Program-made: the position numbers and the translations under genes
The notes under the pieces: model-generated
Databases searched by the model: none
What the model saw: only the letters and a program-made list of their open reading frames with translations
Told to the model about the DNA's origin: nothing
Source of the DNA: Alysiella filiformis
GTDB taxonomy: Bacteria; Pseudomonadota; Gammaproteobacteria; Burkholderiales; Neisseriaceae
NCBI RefSeq assembly: GCF_014054525.1
Contig: NZ_CP059564.1
Location: 506,357-570,356, forward strand
Length of the DNA: 64,000 nt
Direction of reading: 5' to 3'
Shown here: piece after piece, positions 17,420 to 26,325 of the stretch
Numbering within the stretch: position 1 is the first letter of the stretch
Layout: the number at the start of each line of letters is the position of its first letter

Positions 17420-18418
17420 ATGAAAAAAACCTTCGTCCTGCTTTTTGCCATTTGGAACGTGTCGGCATACGCCGCCACCGAAGTGCGCCTTGCCACCCAC
17501 AGCAGCTTTGATTTGCCCAAAGAACACATCGCCGCCTTTGAAAAACAACACGATGCCAAAATCGTCATTTTGAAATCGGGCGATGGCAATGAGCTGCTCA
17601 ACAAACTCATCATCAGCAAAAAAAGCCCCATCGCCGATGCCGTGTATGGCTTGGACAACGCCAATGTGTCTCGCGCCCACCAAGAAAATCTGCTCGCTGC
17701 CAAGCAGCCTGAATCTGCCGCCACCGTGGTCAAATTGCCGCACGCCCTTGCCGTCAATTACGCCTTTGTGAACCTGAATTACGACAAAAAATGGTTTGCC
17801 GACAAAAAAATCCCCCTGCCCAAATCGCTGGCAGATTTGACCAAACCCGAATACAAAAACTTGGTTGTGTCGCCCAATCCCAACACGTCCACCCCAGCCA
17901 TGGCGTTTTTGCTGGCAAACATTGGCGGCTTGGGCGAAGAAAACGCCTTCAAATGGTGGGCAGACATGCGTCAAAACGGCATTAAAATCACCAAAGGCTG
18001 GTCGGAAGCCTATTACACCGAATTTACGCTCAATGGCGGTTCGCGCCCCATTATGGTTGGCTACGCCAGCAGCCCTGCGGCAGAAGTGTTTTACAGCGAA
18101 GGCAAATTATCCACACCCAATATGGGCAATTTGTTTTTGCAAGGCGGCAATTATCGCCAAATTGAAGGGGCAGCCGTGTTGCAAGGCGCAAAGCAGCCTG
18201 AATTGGCAGCCAAATTGGTGCAATATTTGCAAAACCCATCGGTGCAAAAAGACATACCCACCAGCATGTGGGTGTATCCTGCGGTAAAGGGTGTGATGTT
18301 GCCGCCTGCCATGTTGCACGCCAATGTGCCGCCCACGCATTTTTCGCCCCAAGATGAGCGCGTTCATCGCCAACAAAAAGCATGGGCGGCACGTTGGACA
18401 AAGGTGGTGTTGAAATAA
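17420..18418 (+). CDS. thiB: Thiamine ABC transporter substrate-binding protein
   Basis: 332 residues. The signal peptide of about 18-19 residues (MKKTFVLLFAIWNVSAYA) leads to the periplasm. The mature protein has ThiB features: LATHSSFDLPKEHIAAFEK, AVYGLDNANVSRA, the domain-linking LVVSPNPNTSTPAMAFLLA, and KGWSEAYYTEF with aromatic residues that stack on the thiazole or pyrimidine in the family. The riboswitch upstream supports thiamine as the ligand. No thiP or thiQ permease or ATPase follows: gapA is convergent 185 bases downstream, so the transporter partners must lie elsewhere. Confidence 0.93.
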   Translation: MKKTFVLLFAIWNVSAYAATEVRLATHSSFDLPKEHIAAFEKQHDAKIVILKSGDGNELLNKLIISKKSPIADAVYGLDNANVSRAHQENLLAAKQPESAATVVKLPHALAVNYAFVNLNYDKKWFADKKIPLPKSLADLTKPEYKNLVVSPNPNTSTPAMAFLLANIGGLGEENAFKWWADMRQNGIKITKGWSEAYYTEFTLNGGSRPIMVGYASSPAAEVFYSEGKLSTPNMGNLFLQGGNYRQIEGAAVLQGAKQPELAAKLVQYLQNPSVQKDIPTSMWVYPAVKGVMLPPAMLHANVPPTHFSPQDERVHRQQKAWAARWTKVVLK

Positions 18419-18540
18419 TCCCCCTGTTTGGGCGCATAATCTTGTGCATGACGTGTGGATAAGCCATTTAAATATTTCATTTTATTTTGAAAAATGAGTT
18501 TGCTTAAATTTTAGGCAAATTCATGTTTCGTGATGCAAAA

Positions 18541-18585
18541 AGGCTGTCTGAAACGCCAAAATCGCATTTCAGGCAGCCTGTTTTT
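18541..18585. terminator. Bidirectional terminator from an uptake-repeat pair
   Basis: AGGCTGTCTGAAA and TTTCAGGCAGCCT form a 13-base stem with one mismatch, followed by five T on the plus strand and preceded by A on the other side. It lies between convergent thiB and gapA. Confidence 0.8.
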
Positions 18586-18603
18586 CAATTTAAATCAATA
18601 AAA

Positions 18604-19608
18604 TCAGATTTTTTCGGCAAAATACTTCAACACACGCACCAATTGTGAAGCGTAAGACATTTCATTGTCGTACCACGCCACGGTTTTCACCAATTGGTTG
18701 TCGCCTACGGTTTGTACGCGCGTTTGGGTTGCGTCAAACAAAGAACCAAAGCTCATGCCCACAATATCAGATGACACCAATTCTTCTTCGGTGTAGCCAA
18801 AAGATTCATTGGCGGCTGCCTGCATGGCGGCGTTCACTTCTTCTTTGGACACTTTTTTGTTCAACACGCACACCAATTCGGTTAAAGAACCTGTGGCAAC
18901 GGGAACGCGCTGTGCCGCACCGTCCAATTTGCCTTTCAATTCGGGAATCACCAAGCCAATGGCTTTGGCTGCGCCTGTGCTGTTTGGCACAATGTTGGCG
19001 GCGGCAGCGCGCGCACGGCGGAAATCGCCTTTGCGGTGTGGTGCGTCCAAAGTGTTTTGGTCGCCTGTGTAGGCGTGAACGGTGGTCATCAAACCTTGCA
19101 CCACGCCAAATTGGTCTTGCAACACTTTTGCCATAGGAGCAAGGCAGTTGGTGGTGCAAGATGCGGCAGAAATCACGGTTTCGCTGCCGTCCAAAATGTC
19201 GTGATTGACGTTGAACACCACGGTTTTCACATCATCGCCACCTGGGGCGGAAATCACCACTTTGCGTGCGCCTGCGCGAACGTGGGCTTCGGCTTTGTCT
19301 TTGGAAGCAAAAAAGCCTGTGCATTCCAACACCACATCAATGCCCAAATCGCCCCAAGGCAATTCTTCGGGATTGGGTTTGGCAAACACCAAGATTTCTT
19401 TGCCATTCACGACCATTTTGTCGTCTTTCAATTCAGCCGTGCCTTGAAAGCGACCTTGTGTGGTGTCGTATTTAAACAAATGCACCAACATATCGGCTGG
19501 GGTCAAATCGTTTACGGCAACCACTTCAATGCCTTCGGTTTGAATAATGCGGCGCAACGCCAAGCGACCAATGCGACCAAAACCGTTAATTGCAACTTTA
19601 ACGCTCAT
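18604..19608 (-). CDS. gapA: Glyceraldehyde-3-phosphate dehydrogenase
   Basis: 334 residues. It oxidises glyceraldehyde-3-phosphate in glycolysis or gluconeogenesis. The N-terminal NAD-binding motif is [13 protein letters not shown], with an acidic residue at VNDL (Asp34) favouring NAD over NADP. The catalytic Cys151 is in [12 protein letters not shown], and the substrate-binding [13 protein letters not shown]-like region follows at about 190. The start at 19608 has GGAG six bases upstream; the ATG 15 bases further up has no ribosome site. It is a single-gene unit. Confidence 0.97.
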   Translation of the reverse strand: MSVKVAINGFGRIGRLALRRIIQTEGIEVVAVNDLTPADMLVHLFKYDTTQGRFQGTAELKDDKMVVNGKEILVFAKPNPEELPWGDLGIDVVLECTGFFASKDKAEAHVRAGARKVVISAPGGDDVKTVVFNVNHDILDGSETVISAASCTTNCLAPMAKVLQDQFGVVQGLMTTVHAYTGDQNTLDAPHRKGDFRRARAAAANIVPNSTGAAKAIGLVIPELKGKLDGAAQRVPVATGSLTELVCVLNKKVSKEEVNAAMQAAANESFGYTEEELVSSDIVGMSFGSLFDATQTRVQTVGDNQLVKTVAWYDNEMSYASQLVRVLKYFAEKI

Positions 19609-19705
19609 CGTGTTCTCCATCATAAAAGATTGGGTTAGGAAAGCCCTATTTTCCCATAATGGGGGGCTTTACTCAAACGTTTGCTTGGATTTTATTTTCA
19701 GGCTG

Positions 19706-19855
19706 AAATTTTTGCAAAACTCGGTTTGTAGGGGCTGATTTCATATCTGCCCTGTTGCGATTTGCCGCAATTTTTATTTTTATCAATAAATTGAGAAAGG
19801 GGCGGATATGAAATCCGCCCCTGTGTCAGTTTGAAAGTGGGTTTGGCAAAGGTTT
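19706..19855. repeat. Family A element, full copy 1
   Basis: 150 bp, inverted relative to 26110-26263. Ends are AAATTTTTGCAAAAC and GTTTGGCAAAGGTTT. It has two inner palindromes (gggctgatttcatatctgccc and the perfect ggggcggatatgaaatccgcccc) separated by an AT-rich core with tttttatcaataaattg. Non-coding, MITE-like. It lies in the 449-base gap between gapA and the Gcr-like gene. Confidence 0.8.
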
Positions 19856-19867
19856 CAGGCTGCCTGA

Positions 19868-20012
19868 CGGTACACGACAAAAATTGTTTGGTTGCCCACA
19901 ATCTGTTCCCTCCCCCGTCTGGCGGGGGAGGGTTAGGGTGGGGGTGGCACATTGGCTTTCTAACCCCCACCCCAGCCCTCCCCCTTGCATAGGGGGAGGG
20001 GAGGTTGTGGCA
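19868..20012. repeat. Family C element, full copy
   Basis: Two CCCTCCCCC/GGGGGAGGG hairpins enclose a GGGTGGGGGTGGCAC...TAACCCCCACCCC inverted pair. The left end ggtacacgacaaaaa matches 17276. It directly follows a family A copy and ends next to an uptake repeat. Confidence 0.7.
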
Positions 20013-20057
20013 ACATCAAAAATTGTCTGAAAGGCTGCCTGAAATGCCCACGCGCCC

Positions 20058-22085
20058 TTATTGTGCCGTTTCGGTTTTGTCGTTTTTGTGTGATGGGGAT
20101 ACGGGTTCAGGCGGTAATTGCAGCGGCAAAAGCAAGCTCAAAGGGCGTTCTTTGGCAATGCGGCACACGCATTTGATGATTTCCCACCAACTGTCCACTT
20201 GGCTTTCGCGCGAACGCAATGCCACCCACATGGTAATGGAAAAGCTGACCGCCAAATTCACCGCACCAATAGCCAACACACAGCACACCAGTTGAATCAT
20301 CATGCCCCAGCCCAAAGCACCACTCACGCCAGCATAGCCCACATTGGCAGACGAAAACGCCACATGGCGAATGTCAAAAGGCAAACCTGTGATGTGTCCC
20401 ACAAAGCCCGTCATGCCCAGCAGCATGCCAAAACACAAATTACCCATAATGGAACCGTAATTATTGTGCACATAATCGGCAAATTGGCTGCGTATGTTTT
20501 CAGGCAGCAGCCATTTCAACACGGGGTGGTGGCGCAAACGCATACGCAAATTCAAATAATCACAACGGTTGTCAAAAAAGCCCGAAATAATCCCCGAACA
20601 AAACAACCACACCCCCGCAATTGCGGCATACCACAACGTTGCGCCCCACAAATTGACCGATTGCACCTGATACATGACCTGCGCTTTGTTGAGCAAAGGA
20701 AAATCGTGGCTCCAACCATAAATCAACGCAATGATGCTCGCCAAACTGAATGCCACAAACACATTGCCAAACACGGCGGCTGCCTGCGAACGCATTACAT
20801 CAACCAACAGTTGCGCCAGCTTCATATTGACCACATGCCCTTTTTCATTGCGCTCTACCGCCGCCGCAAAACGTGAAGCGGTCATGGCAGGCTGTTTGGT
20901 GGCAACGGTCAAGCCCAGCATAAAAATAATCGCAAAACCAATGCCATAATTCAAACCTTCGGCAATGCCCAGCCAAAAATGGTTGTCGATGTTTTTGCCC
21001 AAATGGATTTTGAACAGCGACATGAGGGCAATCAACACCCCACCACCTGCCGCCGAGCGCAACATTTGCACATATTCTTTTTTGTTGCGCGTGATGTAGT
21101 GTTCGCCGTGGCTGCTGGTGTTTTGCGTGATGCTGCGCGACAGCATTTTCACGCTGCGTTTCCACAACCACGACAGGCTGTGCTGATTGGCGGTGGCTTG
21201 CGCCAAATGGCTCGCCAAAAACAACACCTGACGCGGCGCAACCACATCGGGGTGAAACACGCGCATCAACAAAGTCATGCGATTGAGCGTTTGGTCTAGC
21301 CTTTCCAGCAAATGCGCCACGCTCAACGATGAACCTGCGCCTTCTGCTGTGCCTTTTTTGCGTAAGGTTTCCACTTGTTGCCGACTTTGGTTCAACATCA
21401 CTTCCAAATGGCTGCTGTCAAAATCGCGGTTTTCATTGCGCGCTGCCACCCACAACATCACTTCGCGTTTGAGCGCAACAAAGGGCGAATCCCTATCCAG
21501 CAGTTTTTTGTCTAGGCGAATCAGGTCGGGTTCCAGCTCTTCGGCTGCCACCCAAATGGACAGCATTTCAATGGCGTAAAACCCTTCGCTTCGCATATAG
21601 CGTTGGGCGGTGTCGCGGTCGTTTTGGGGGGTGTGGCGGCGGATTAGGCTAAACAGTTTGAGCCATTTGCGTTCTGCCACGGCATTGAGCCATTGCCCAT
21701 CGTTTTCATCGGCAAAAATTTGGGCAAAGGCATCGCGCAAATCGCCCATGTCTTTGTAGGCGGGATTGAAACGCTCATAGCCACGCGCCGCCAATTCTTT
21801 CATAAAACCTTCGCGCGAAAAAATGCCTGCGCTGATAAACAGGGGATACAAACGCACGGTACACAACCAGTCACACAGCAAATGCGCCATTTTGCTGCAC
21901 AAGTCGGCATCGTTTTGCAATATGCTGATGATGGTTTGCACCCGTTGTGGGGCGAGCTTTGCACCTCCTTGTCGCAACCACGCTGCCAGCTCTTTGAGCA
22001 GGGTAAAGGCATCTTGCGCTTCGGCTTGTTGGGCGATGAATGTGTGTAAGTTATTGTTGGTAATGCTTGAAGTTTGCAGCAACAT
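20058..22085 (-). CDS. Membrane protein of the 'site-specific recombinase' (Gcr-like) family
   Basis: 675 residues with ATG at 22085, preceded by GGGAGAG. The longer frame upstream has no ribosome site and runs through an uptake repeat. The N-terminal 370 residues are soluble and helical; the C-terminal half has about six to seven membrane segments (GGGVLIALMSLFKIHLG, GIGFAIIFMLGLTVA, FGNVFVAFSLASIIALIYG, LWYAAIAGVWLFCSGIISG, LCFGMLLGMTGFVGH, MMIQLVCCVLAIGAVNLAV). The family name comes from a gonococcal clone; nothing in the sequence shows a recombinase active site, so the true role is unknown. Confidence 0.8.
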   Translation of the reverse strand: MLLQTSSITNNNLHTFIAQQAEAQDAFTLLKELAAWLRQGGAKLAPQRVQTIISILQNDADLCSKMAHLLCDWLCTVRLYPLFISAGIFSREGFMKELAARGYERFNPAYKDMGDLRDAFAQIFADENDGQWLNAVAERKWLKLFSLIRRHTPQNDRDTAQRYMRSEGFYAIEMLSIWVAAEELEPDLIRLDKKLLDRDSPFVALKREVMLWVAARNENRDFDSSHLEVMLNQSRQQVETLRKKGTAEGAGSSLSVAHLLERLDQTLNRMTLLMRVFHPDVVAPRQVLFLASHLAQATANQHSLSWLWKRSVKMLSRSITQNTSSHGEHYITRNKKEYVQMLRSAAGGGVLIALMSLFKIHLGKNIDNHFWLGIAEGLNYGIGFAIIFMLGLTVATKQPAMTASRFAAAVERNEKGHVVNMKLAQLLVDVMRSQAAAVFGNVFVAFSLASIIALIYGWSHDFPLLNKAQVMYQVQSVNLWGATLWYAAIAGVWLFCSGIISGFFDNRCDYLNLRMRLRHHPVLKWLLPENIRSQFADYVHNNYGSIMGNLCFGMLLGMTGFVGHITGLPFDIRHVAFSSANVGYAGVSGALGWGMMIQLVCCVLAIGAVNLAVSFSITMWVALRSRESQVDSWWEIIKCVCRIAKERPLSLLLPLQLPPEPVSPSHKNDKTETAQ

Positions 22086-22595
22086 AAAATCTCTCCCAAA
22101 AATGGTTTGCGGATTATAGCAATTTATTTTTGTTGTGCTGTATTTTCGTGTTTCAGGCTGCCTGAAAATGGGGATAATAAGACAAAGTCTTTGTGCATAG
22201 GGCTGTTTTATCCACATGATTGGGGGCGGTGCTTGTCATGTGTCCCCTTTTATTGTGGTGAGCAGGGCGGTTTATCCACAGATTTATGCTTCAACGCAAA
22301 AGCCGATTGATTCAGGCAGCCGAGCATTTATCCACATCAAATGGGCAAAATCATCAAACATCATCTTTTTATTTTTAAAATTTTTGCTTGATATGGGAAT
22401 GGTTGGGCTGGCTGAAATGGGGTTTTCCCTGATTTTTGGGTAAATCTGTGTGCATGATTTGTGGATAAGGGGGATAAGGGATTGTCTTTTTAAGATAAAA
22501 ATACATCTGCTTAAAAAATAGGCAAATTTCAGGCTGCCTGAACGTGTTTTTTTGCGTATCATTATGCGGTGTTTAACTTTTCAGGCAGCCTGAAC
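22086..22595. other. AT-rich intergenic region with four DnaA-box 9-mers
   Basis: This 510-base gap between divergent genes contains no credible gene. DnaA boxes lie at 22208-22216, 22272-22280, 22328-22336 (TTATCCACA) and 22460-22468 (TGTGGATAA). Uptake repeats lie at about 22153, 22529 and 22579, the last touching the polA start. An AT tract at about 22350-22390 resembles, inverted, the one near 2600. It is a candidate DnaA-binding region; origin function is not shown. Confidence 0.5.
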
Positions 22596-25364
22596 ATGAC
22601 TACCCCACAAACCCTCCTTTTGGTGGACGGTTCGTCCTACCTTTACCGCGCGTTTTACGCCATGACCCACCTTTCCGCGCCAGATGGCACGCCCACCAAT
22701 GCCGTGTATGGCGTACTGAATATGTTGCGCCGACTCCGTGCCGAACAGCCGCACGATTACTGCGCCTGCGTGTTTGACGCCAAAGGCAACAATTTCCGCC
22801 ACACGCTTTTCCCCGACTATAAAGCCACGCGCCCACCCATGCCCGATGATTTGCGCCCACAAGCCGATATGCTGCCTGAATTGGTGCAACTTATGGGTTG
22901 GAAAGTCTTAAAAATCAGCAATGTGGAGGCAGACGATGTGATAGGCACACTTGCGGTTCAGGCAGCAGAGCAGGGCATGAATGTGGTCATTTCCACAGGC
23001 GACAAAGACATGGCGCAGCTCGTCAATCCGCAAATCACGCTGGTCAATACCATGAAAAACGAAACGCTGGACGAACAGGGCGTGTTTGAAAAATTTGGCG
23101 TGAAACCCAATCAAATCAAAGATTTTCTCGCGCTGATGGGCGATAAAGTGGACAACGTACCGGGGGTGGAAAAATGTGGCGAAAAAACCGCCGCCAAATG
23201 GTTAGCCGAATTTGGTTCGCTGGACGAAATCATGCGCCGTGCCGATGAATTTAAAGGCAAAATTGGCGAAAACCTTCGCGCAGCCTTAACCCAACTTCCT
23301 CTTTCTTATGAATTGGTTACGATTAAAACCGATGTGGATTTGAGCGCGGAATTGCCACACGGTTTGCCAGATTTGGCACGACAAAATCCCGATTGGGCGG
23401 CACTCGCGCCCCGTTTCCGCGAACTGGGTTTCAAAACGTGGCTCAAAGAAGCGGAAAGCCAAGTGCAAAATCCCATATCGGGTGATTTGTTTGCCCAAAG
23501 CGAAACGCCCGTTTTCAGGCAGCCTGAAAACGCCACGCCCCTTGCCGCCAAACCCGAAAATCTGCATTATCAAGCCATTACCACAACAGAGCAACTGAAT
23601 GATTTAATTGAAAAATTGCGCCAAACCCCCACCATAGGCTTGGACACCGAAACCACATCGCTAGACCCCATGTTGGCGAAATTGGTGGGCATCAGCATGG
23701 CGTTTGCGGCAGGCGAGGCGGTGTACATTCCGCTCAATCACAGCTTTACCGAGCAACAGCTTGATGAACAACAGGTTTTAGCCAGCCTGAAACCTTTTTT
23801 GGAAAGCGAAACGCTGGGCAAAATCGGACAACATCTCAAATACGACCAACACGTTTTCAAAAATCATGGCATTGATTTAAAAGGAATTGTGGGCGATGCC
23901 ATGCTCGCGTCCTATATTGTGGAAAGCCATTTGGGGCATGGCTTGGACGAATTGGCAGAACGCTGGTTGGGCTTGACAACCATCAAATACGAGGATTTGT
24001 GTGGCACAGGCAAAAAGCAAATCGCCTTTGCCGATGTGGGCGTGGCACAAGCCACCGAATACGCTTGCCAAGACGCGGATTTCGCCTTGCGTTTGGAGCG
24101 GCATTTGCGCCAACAAATGGACGCACAACAAATTGAAATTTATGAAAAAATGGAATTGCCTGTTGCCCGAGTTTTGTTTGAAATGGAACGTGTGGGCGTG
24201 CACATCAACCGCGATGAATTGGCAAAACAAAGCGCGGATTTGGGCGCGGAATTGTTGCAACTGGAACAGCAAGCCTATGATTTGGCTGGACAACCGTTTA
24301 ACCTCAATTCGCCCAAACAGTTGCAAGAAATTTTGTTTGACAAAATGGGCATTCCCACCAAAGGCGTGAAAAAAACGGCAACAGGCGGCTATTCCACCGA
24401 TGAAAGTGTGTTGGAAAAATTGGCTGATGATTATCCTTTGCCCAAAATTTTGTTGCAAAACCGCAGTTTGGCAAAACTCAAATCCACCTACACCGACAAG
24501 CTGCCTGAAATGCTCAATCCGCAAACGGGGCGCGTACACACGCATTACGCGCAAGCGGTGGCGGTTACGGGGCGTTTGGCGAGCAGCAATCCGAATTTGC
24601 AGAATATCCCCATTCGTACCGCGCAAGGGCGTTTGGTGCGCCGCGCTTTTGATGCGCCACAGGGTTATGTAATTGTTTCGGCAGACTATTCGCAAATTGA
24701 ATTGCGGATTATGGCGCATTTGTCGGGCGATGCGACTTTGCAGGCTGCCTTTCAGTTGGGCGAAGACGTGCACAGGCGCACGGCGGCGGAAGTGTTTGGC
24801 GTTGCCCCCGAACACATCACGCCCGAACAACGCCGTTATGCGAAAACGATTAACTTTGGTTTGATTTACGGCATGGGCGAATTTGGTTTGGCAAAAGCCT
24901 TGGGCATTGACAATGTGTCGGCAAAAATGTTCATTCAACGCTATTTTGCGCGATACACGGGCGTGGCAGAATACATGCAGCGCACCAAAGAACAAGCGCA
25001 ACAGCAAGGTTTTGTGGAAACGGTGTTGGGCAGACGTTTGTATTTGCCCAATATCCACGCGAAAAATGCGGTGGCACGCGCAGGTGCAGAGCGTGCCGCC
25101 ATCAACGCGCCCATGCAAGGCACCGCCAGCGATTTGATTAAACGGGCGATGATTGCGGTGCAGGATTTTTTGGTTTCAGGCAGCCTGAAATCGCGTTTAA
25201 TCATGCAGGTACACGATGAATTGGTGTTGCAAGTGCCTGTTGATGAAGTGGATTTAATCCAAACGCGGCTGCCTGAAATCATGGCGAGCGTGGGCGAGGG
25301 CGTGTTGAACGTGCCGCTTTTGGCAGAAGTGGGCGTGGGGGAAAATTGGGACGCGGCGCATTGA
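22596..25364 (+). CDS. polA: DNA polymerase I
   Basis: 922 residues. It performs gap filling and primer removal. The N-terminal 5'-nuclease domain (about 1-290) has VDGSSYLYRAFYA, EADDVIGTLA and STGDKDMAQLV. The 3'-5' proofreading domain keeps its motifs: Asp350 and Glu352 in GLDTETTSL, then GQHLKYDQHVF and YACQDADFAL. Polymerase motif A is DYSQIELR with Asp697, and motif C is VHDELVLQVP with Asp874-Glu875. The ATG at 22596 abuts an uptake repeat and has no clear Shine-Dalgarno site. Uptake repeats inside the gene encode VFRQPENAT (domain linker) and VSGSLKSR. Confidence 0.97.
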   Translation: MTTPQTLLLVDGSSYLYRAFYAMTHLSAPDGTPTNAVYGVLNMLRRLRAEQPHDYCACVFDAKGNNFRHTLFPDYKATRPPMPDDLRPQADMLPELVQLMGWKVLKISNVEADDVIGTLAVQAAEQGMNVVISTGDKDMAQLVNPQITLVNTMKNETLDEQGVFEKFGVKPNQIKDFLALMGDKVDNVPGVEKCGEKTAAKWLAEFGSLDEIMRRADEFKGKIGENLRAALTQLPLSYELVTIKTDVDLSAELPHGLPDLARQNPDWAALAPRFRELGFKTWLKEAESQVQNPISGDLFAQSETPVFRQPENATPLAAKPENLHYQAITTTEQLNDLIEKLRQTPTIGLDTETTSLDPMLAKLVGISMAFAAGEAVYIPLNHSFTEQQLDEQQVLASLKPFLESETLGKIGQHLKYDQHVFKNHGIDLKGIVGDAMLASYIVESHLGHGLDELAERWLGLTTIKYEDLCGTGKKQIAFADVGVAQATEYACQDADFALRLERHLRQQMDAQQIEIYEKMELPVARVLFEMERVGVHINRDELAKQSADLGAELLQLEQQAYDLAGQPFNLNSPKQLQEILFDKMGIPTKGVKKTATGGYSTDESVLEKLADDYPLPKILLQNRSLAKLKSTYTDKLPEMLNPQTGRVHTHYAQAVAVTGRLASSNPNLQNIPIRTAQGRLVRRAFDAPQGYVIVSADYSQIELRIMAHLSGDATLQAAFQLGEDVHRRTAAEVFGVAPEHITPEQRRYAKTINFGLIYGMGEFGLAKALGIDNVSAKMFIQRYFARYTGVAEYMQRTKEQAQQQGFVETVLGRRLYLPNIHAKNAVARAGAERAAINAPMQGTASDLIKRAMIAVQDFLVSGSLKSRLIMQVHDELVLQVPVDEVDLIQTRLPEIMASVGEGVLNVPLLAEVGVGENWDAAH

Positions 25365-25402
25365 TTGACGTAGGCTGGCGGTAAGGCGAGAGCCGCCCCA
25401 GC

Positions 25403-25495
25403 TTTGTAGGGTGCATACCACGCACCAAATTGCCATAAATCATCAATCTTTAATTGATGAAAATGGGTTTTCAGGCAGCGTTGCCAAGTCTTGGG
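25403..25495. repeat. 93-bp direct repeat, left copy
   Basis: It starts TTTGTAGGGTGC, continues ACCACGCACCAAATTGCC and ends in GTTGCCAAGTCTTGGG. It matches 25997-26089 at 90 of 93 positions by eye. The two copies bracket the AT-rich membrane gene. Confidence 0.85.
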
Positions 25496-25561
25496 AGTAA
25501 GCCATGATAAATTTAATATTGTAGTGGTTTTAGTTTTAGTTTTAGTTAGCTATAATTTAAA

Positions 25562-25957
25562 TTATTTTTCCTTTATTAAATAACCGCTTATTAAAAATGA
25601 TATCCATAAAAATACAGGTAATATCCAAAAACCCAGTAAAACATAATTCATTATAACAACTGGCATGATAGTTAGAAAACCATAATCTAAACAATACAAA
25701 TAGACCATTATATGAATAAATAAATATAATACAATTGGAAATATAAAAATATAAAAAAATTTATTTTTAATAATATTTCTTCTAAAAATAAAGCCTAAAA
25801 TTAAGAATGAAATAGCATGGATGTTGTATAAAACATAAAAAGCGCTATGATTTGTATTTAATGAATACAAATTTAATACTCCTAAATAAGCACTCAGAAT
25901 ATAAAATAAAAAATATAAAATAAAATAACAAAGTAATCTAAAGTATTCTGTGTTCAT
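25562..25957 (-). CDS. Small AT-rich integral membrane protein
   Basis: 131 residues with four predicted membrane helices (CYFILYFLFYILSAYLGVL, FYVLYNIHAISFLILGF, FFYIFIFPIVLYLFIHIMV, YVLLGFWILPVFLWISFLI). Base composition is far more AT-rich than its neighbours, and it is flanked by 93-bp direct repeats, suggesting recent acquisition. No family is recognised. The start MNTEYFRLLCY at 25957 is the only long option; a GAAAGCATTAAG stretch upstream gives a modest ribosome site. Confidence 0.65.
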   Translation of the reverse strand: MNTEYFRLLCYFILYFLFYILSAYLGVLNLYSLNTNHSAFYVLYNIHAISFLILGFIFRRNIIKNKFFYIFIFPIVLYLFIHIMVYLYCLDYGFLTIMPVVIMNYVLLGFWILPVFLWISFLISGYLIKEK

Positions 25958-25996
25958 TTTTTTCTTAATGCTTTCCTAGTGATTGAGGGTCATAGT

Positions 25997-26089
25997 TTTG
26001 TAGGGTGCGTACCACGCACCAAATTGCCATAAATCATCAATCTTTAATTGATGAAAATGGGTTTTCAGACAGCGTTGCCAAGTTTTGGG
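25997..26089. repeat. 93-bp direct repeat, right copy
   Basis: See 25403-25495. The three differences include cag-g-cag to cag-a-cag, which breaks an uptake core present in the left copy. Confidence 0.85.
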
Positions 26090-26109
26090 GCAGCCTGAAT
26101 TGCCATCTG

Positions 26110-26263
26110 AAACCTTTGCAAAACCGACTTTCTTTTAAATTGACGTAGGGGCGGATTTCATATCCGCCTCTTTTTTAATTTATTGATAAAAATAAAAATT
26201 GCTGCAAATCCAAACAGGGCAGATATGAAATCTGCCCCTACAAACCGCGTTTTGTAAAGGTTT
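26110..26263. repeat. Family A element, full copy 2
   Basis: 154 bp. Ends AAACCTTTGCAAAAC and GTTTTGTAAAGGTTT are inverted repeats. The inner palindromes are ggggcggatttcatatccgcc and gggcagatatgaaatctgccc. This is the best-preserved copy. The cpdB promoter region (TATAAT at 26290-26295) begins just past its right end. Confidence 0.85.
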
Positions 26264-26325
26264 TATCTGCAAATATTGTATCTTTACACTATAATGCCTT
26301 TTTTTCCAACCAAAAAGGTCTTCAC

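Noticed and set aside
20058-22085. Reading the Gcr-like gene as a true site-specific recombinase
   Set aside because: No serine- or tyrosine-recombinase catalytic motif; the C-terminal half is a multi-span membrane domain.
22086-22595. Calling this gap the chromosomal origin
   Set aside because: DnaA boxes are widely spaced and similar clusters occur at several other places; no dnaA/dnaN is in the window and skew cannot be judged here.
23877-25118. A 413-codon open frame opposite polA
   Set aside because: Shadow of the polA reading frame; no recognisable domain.
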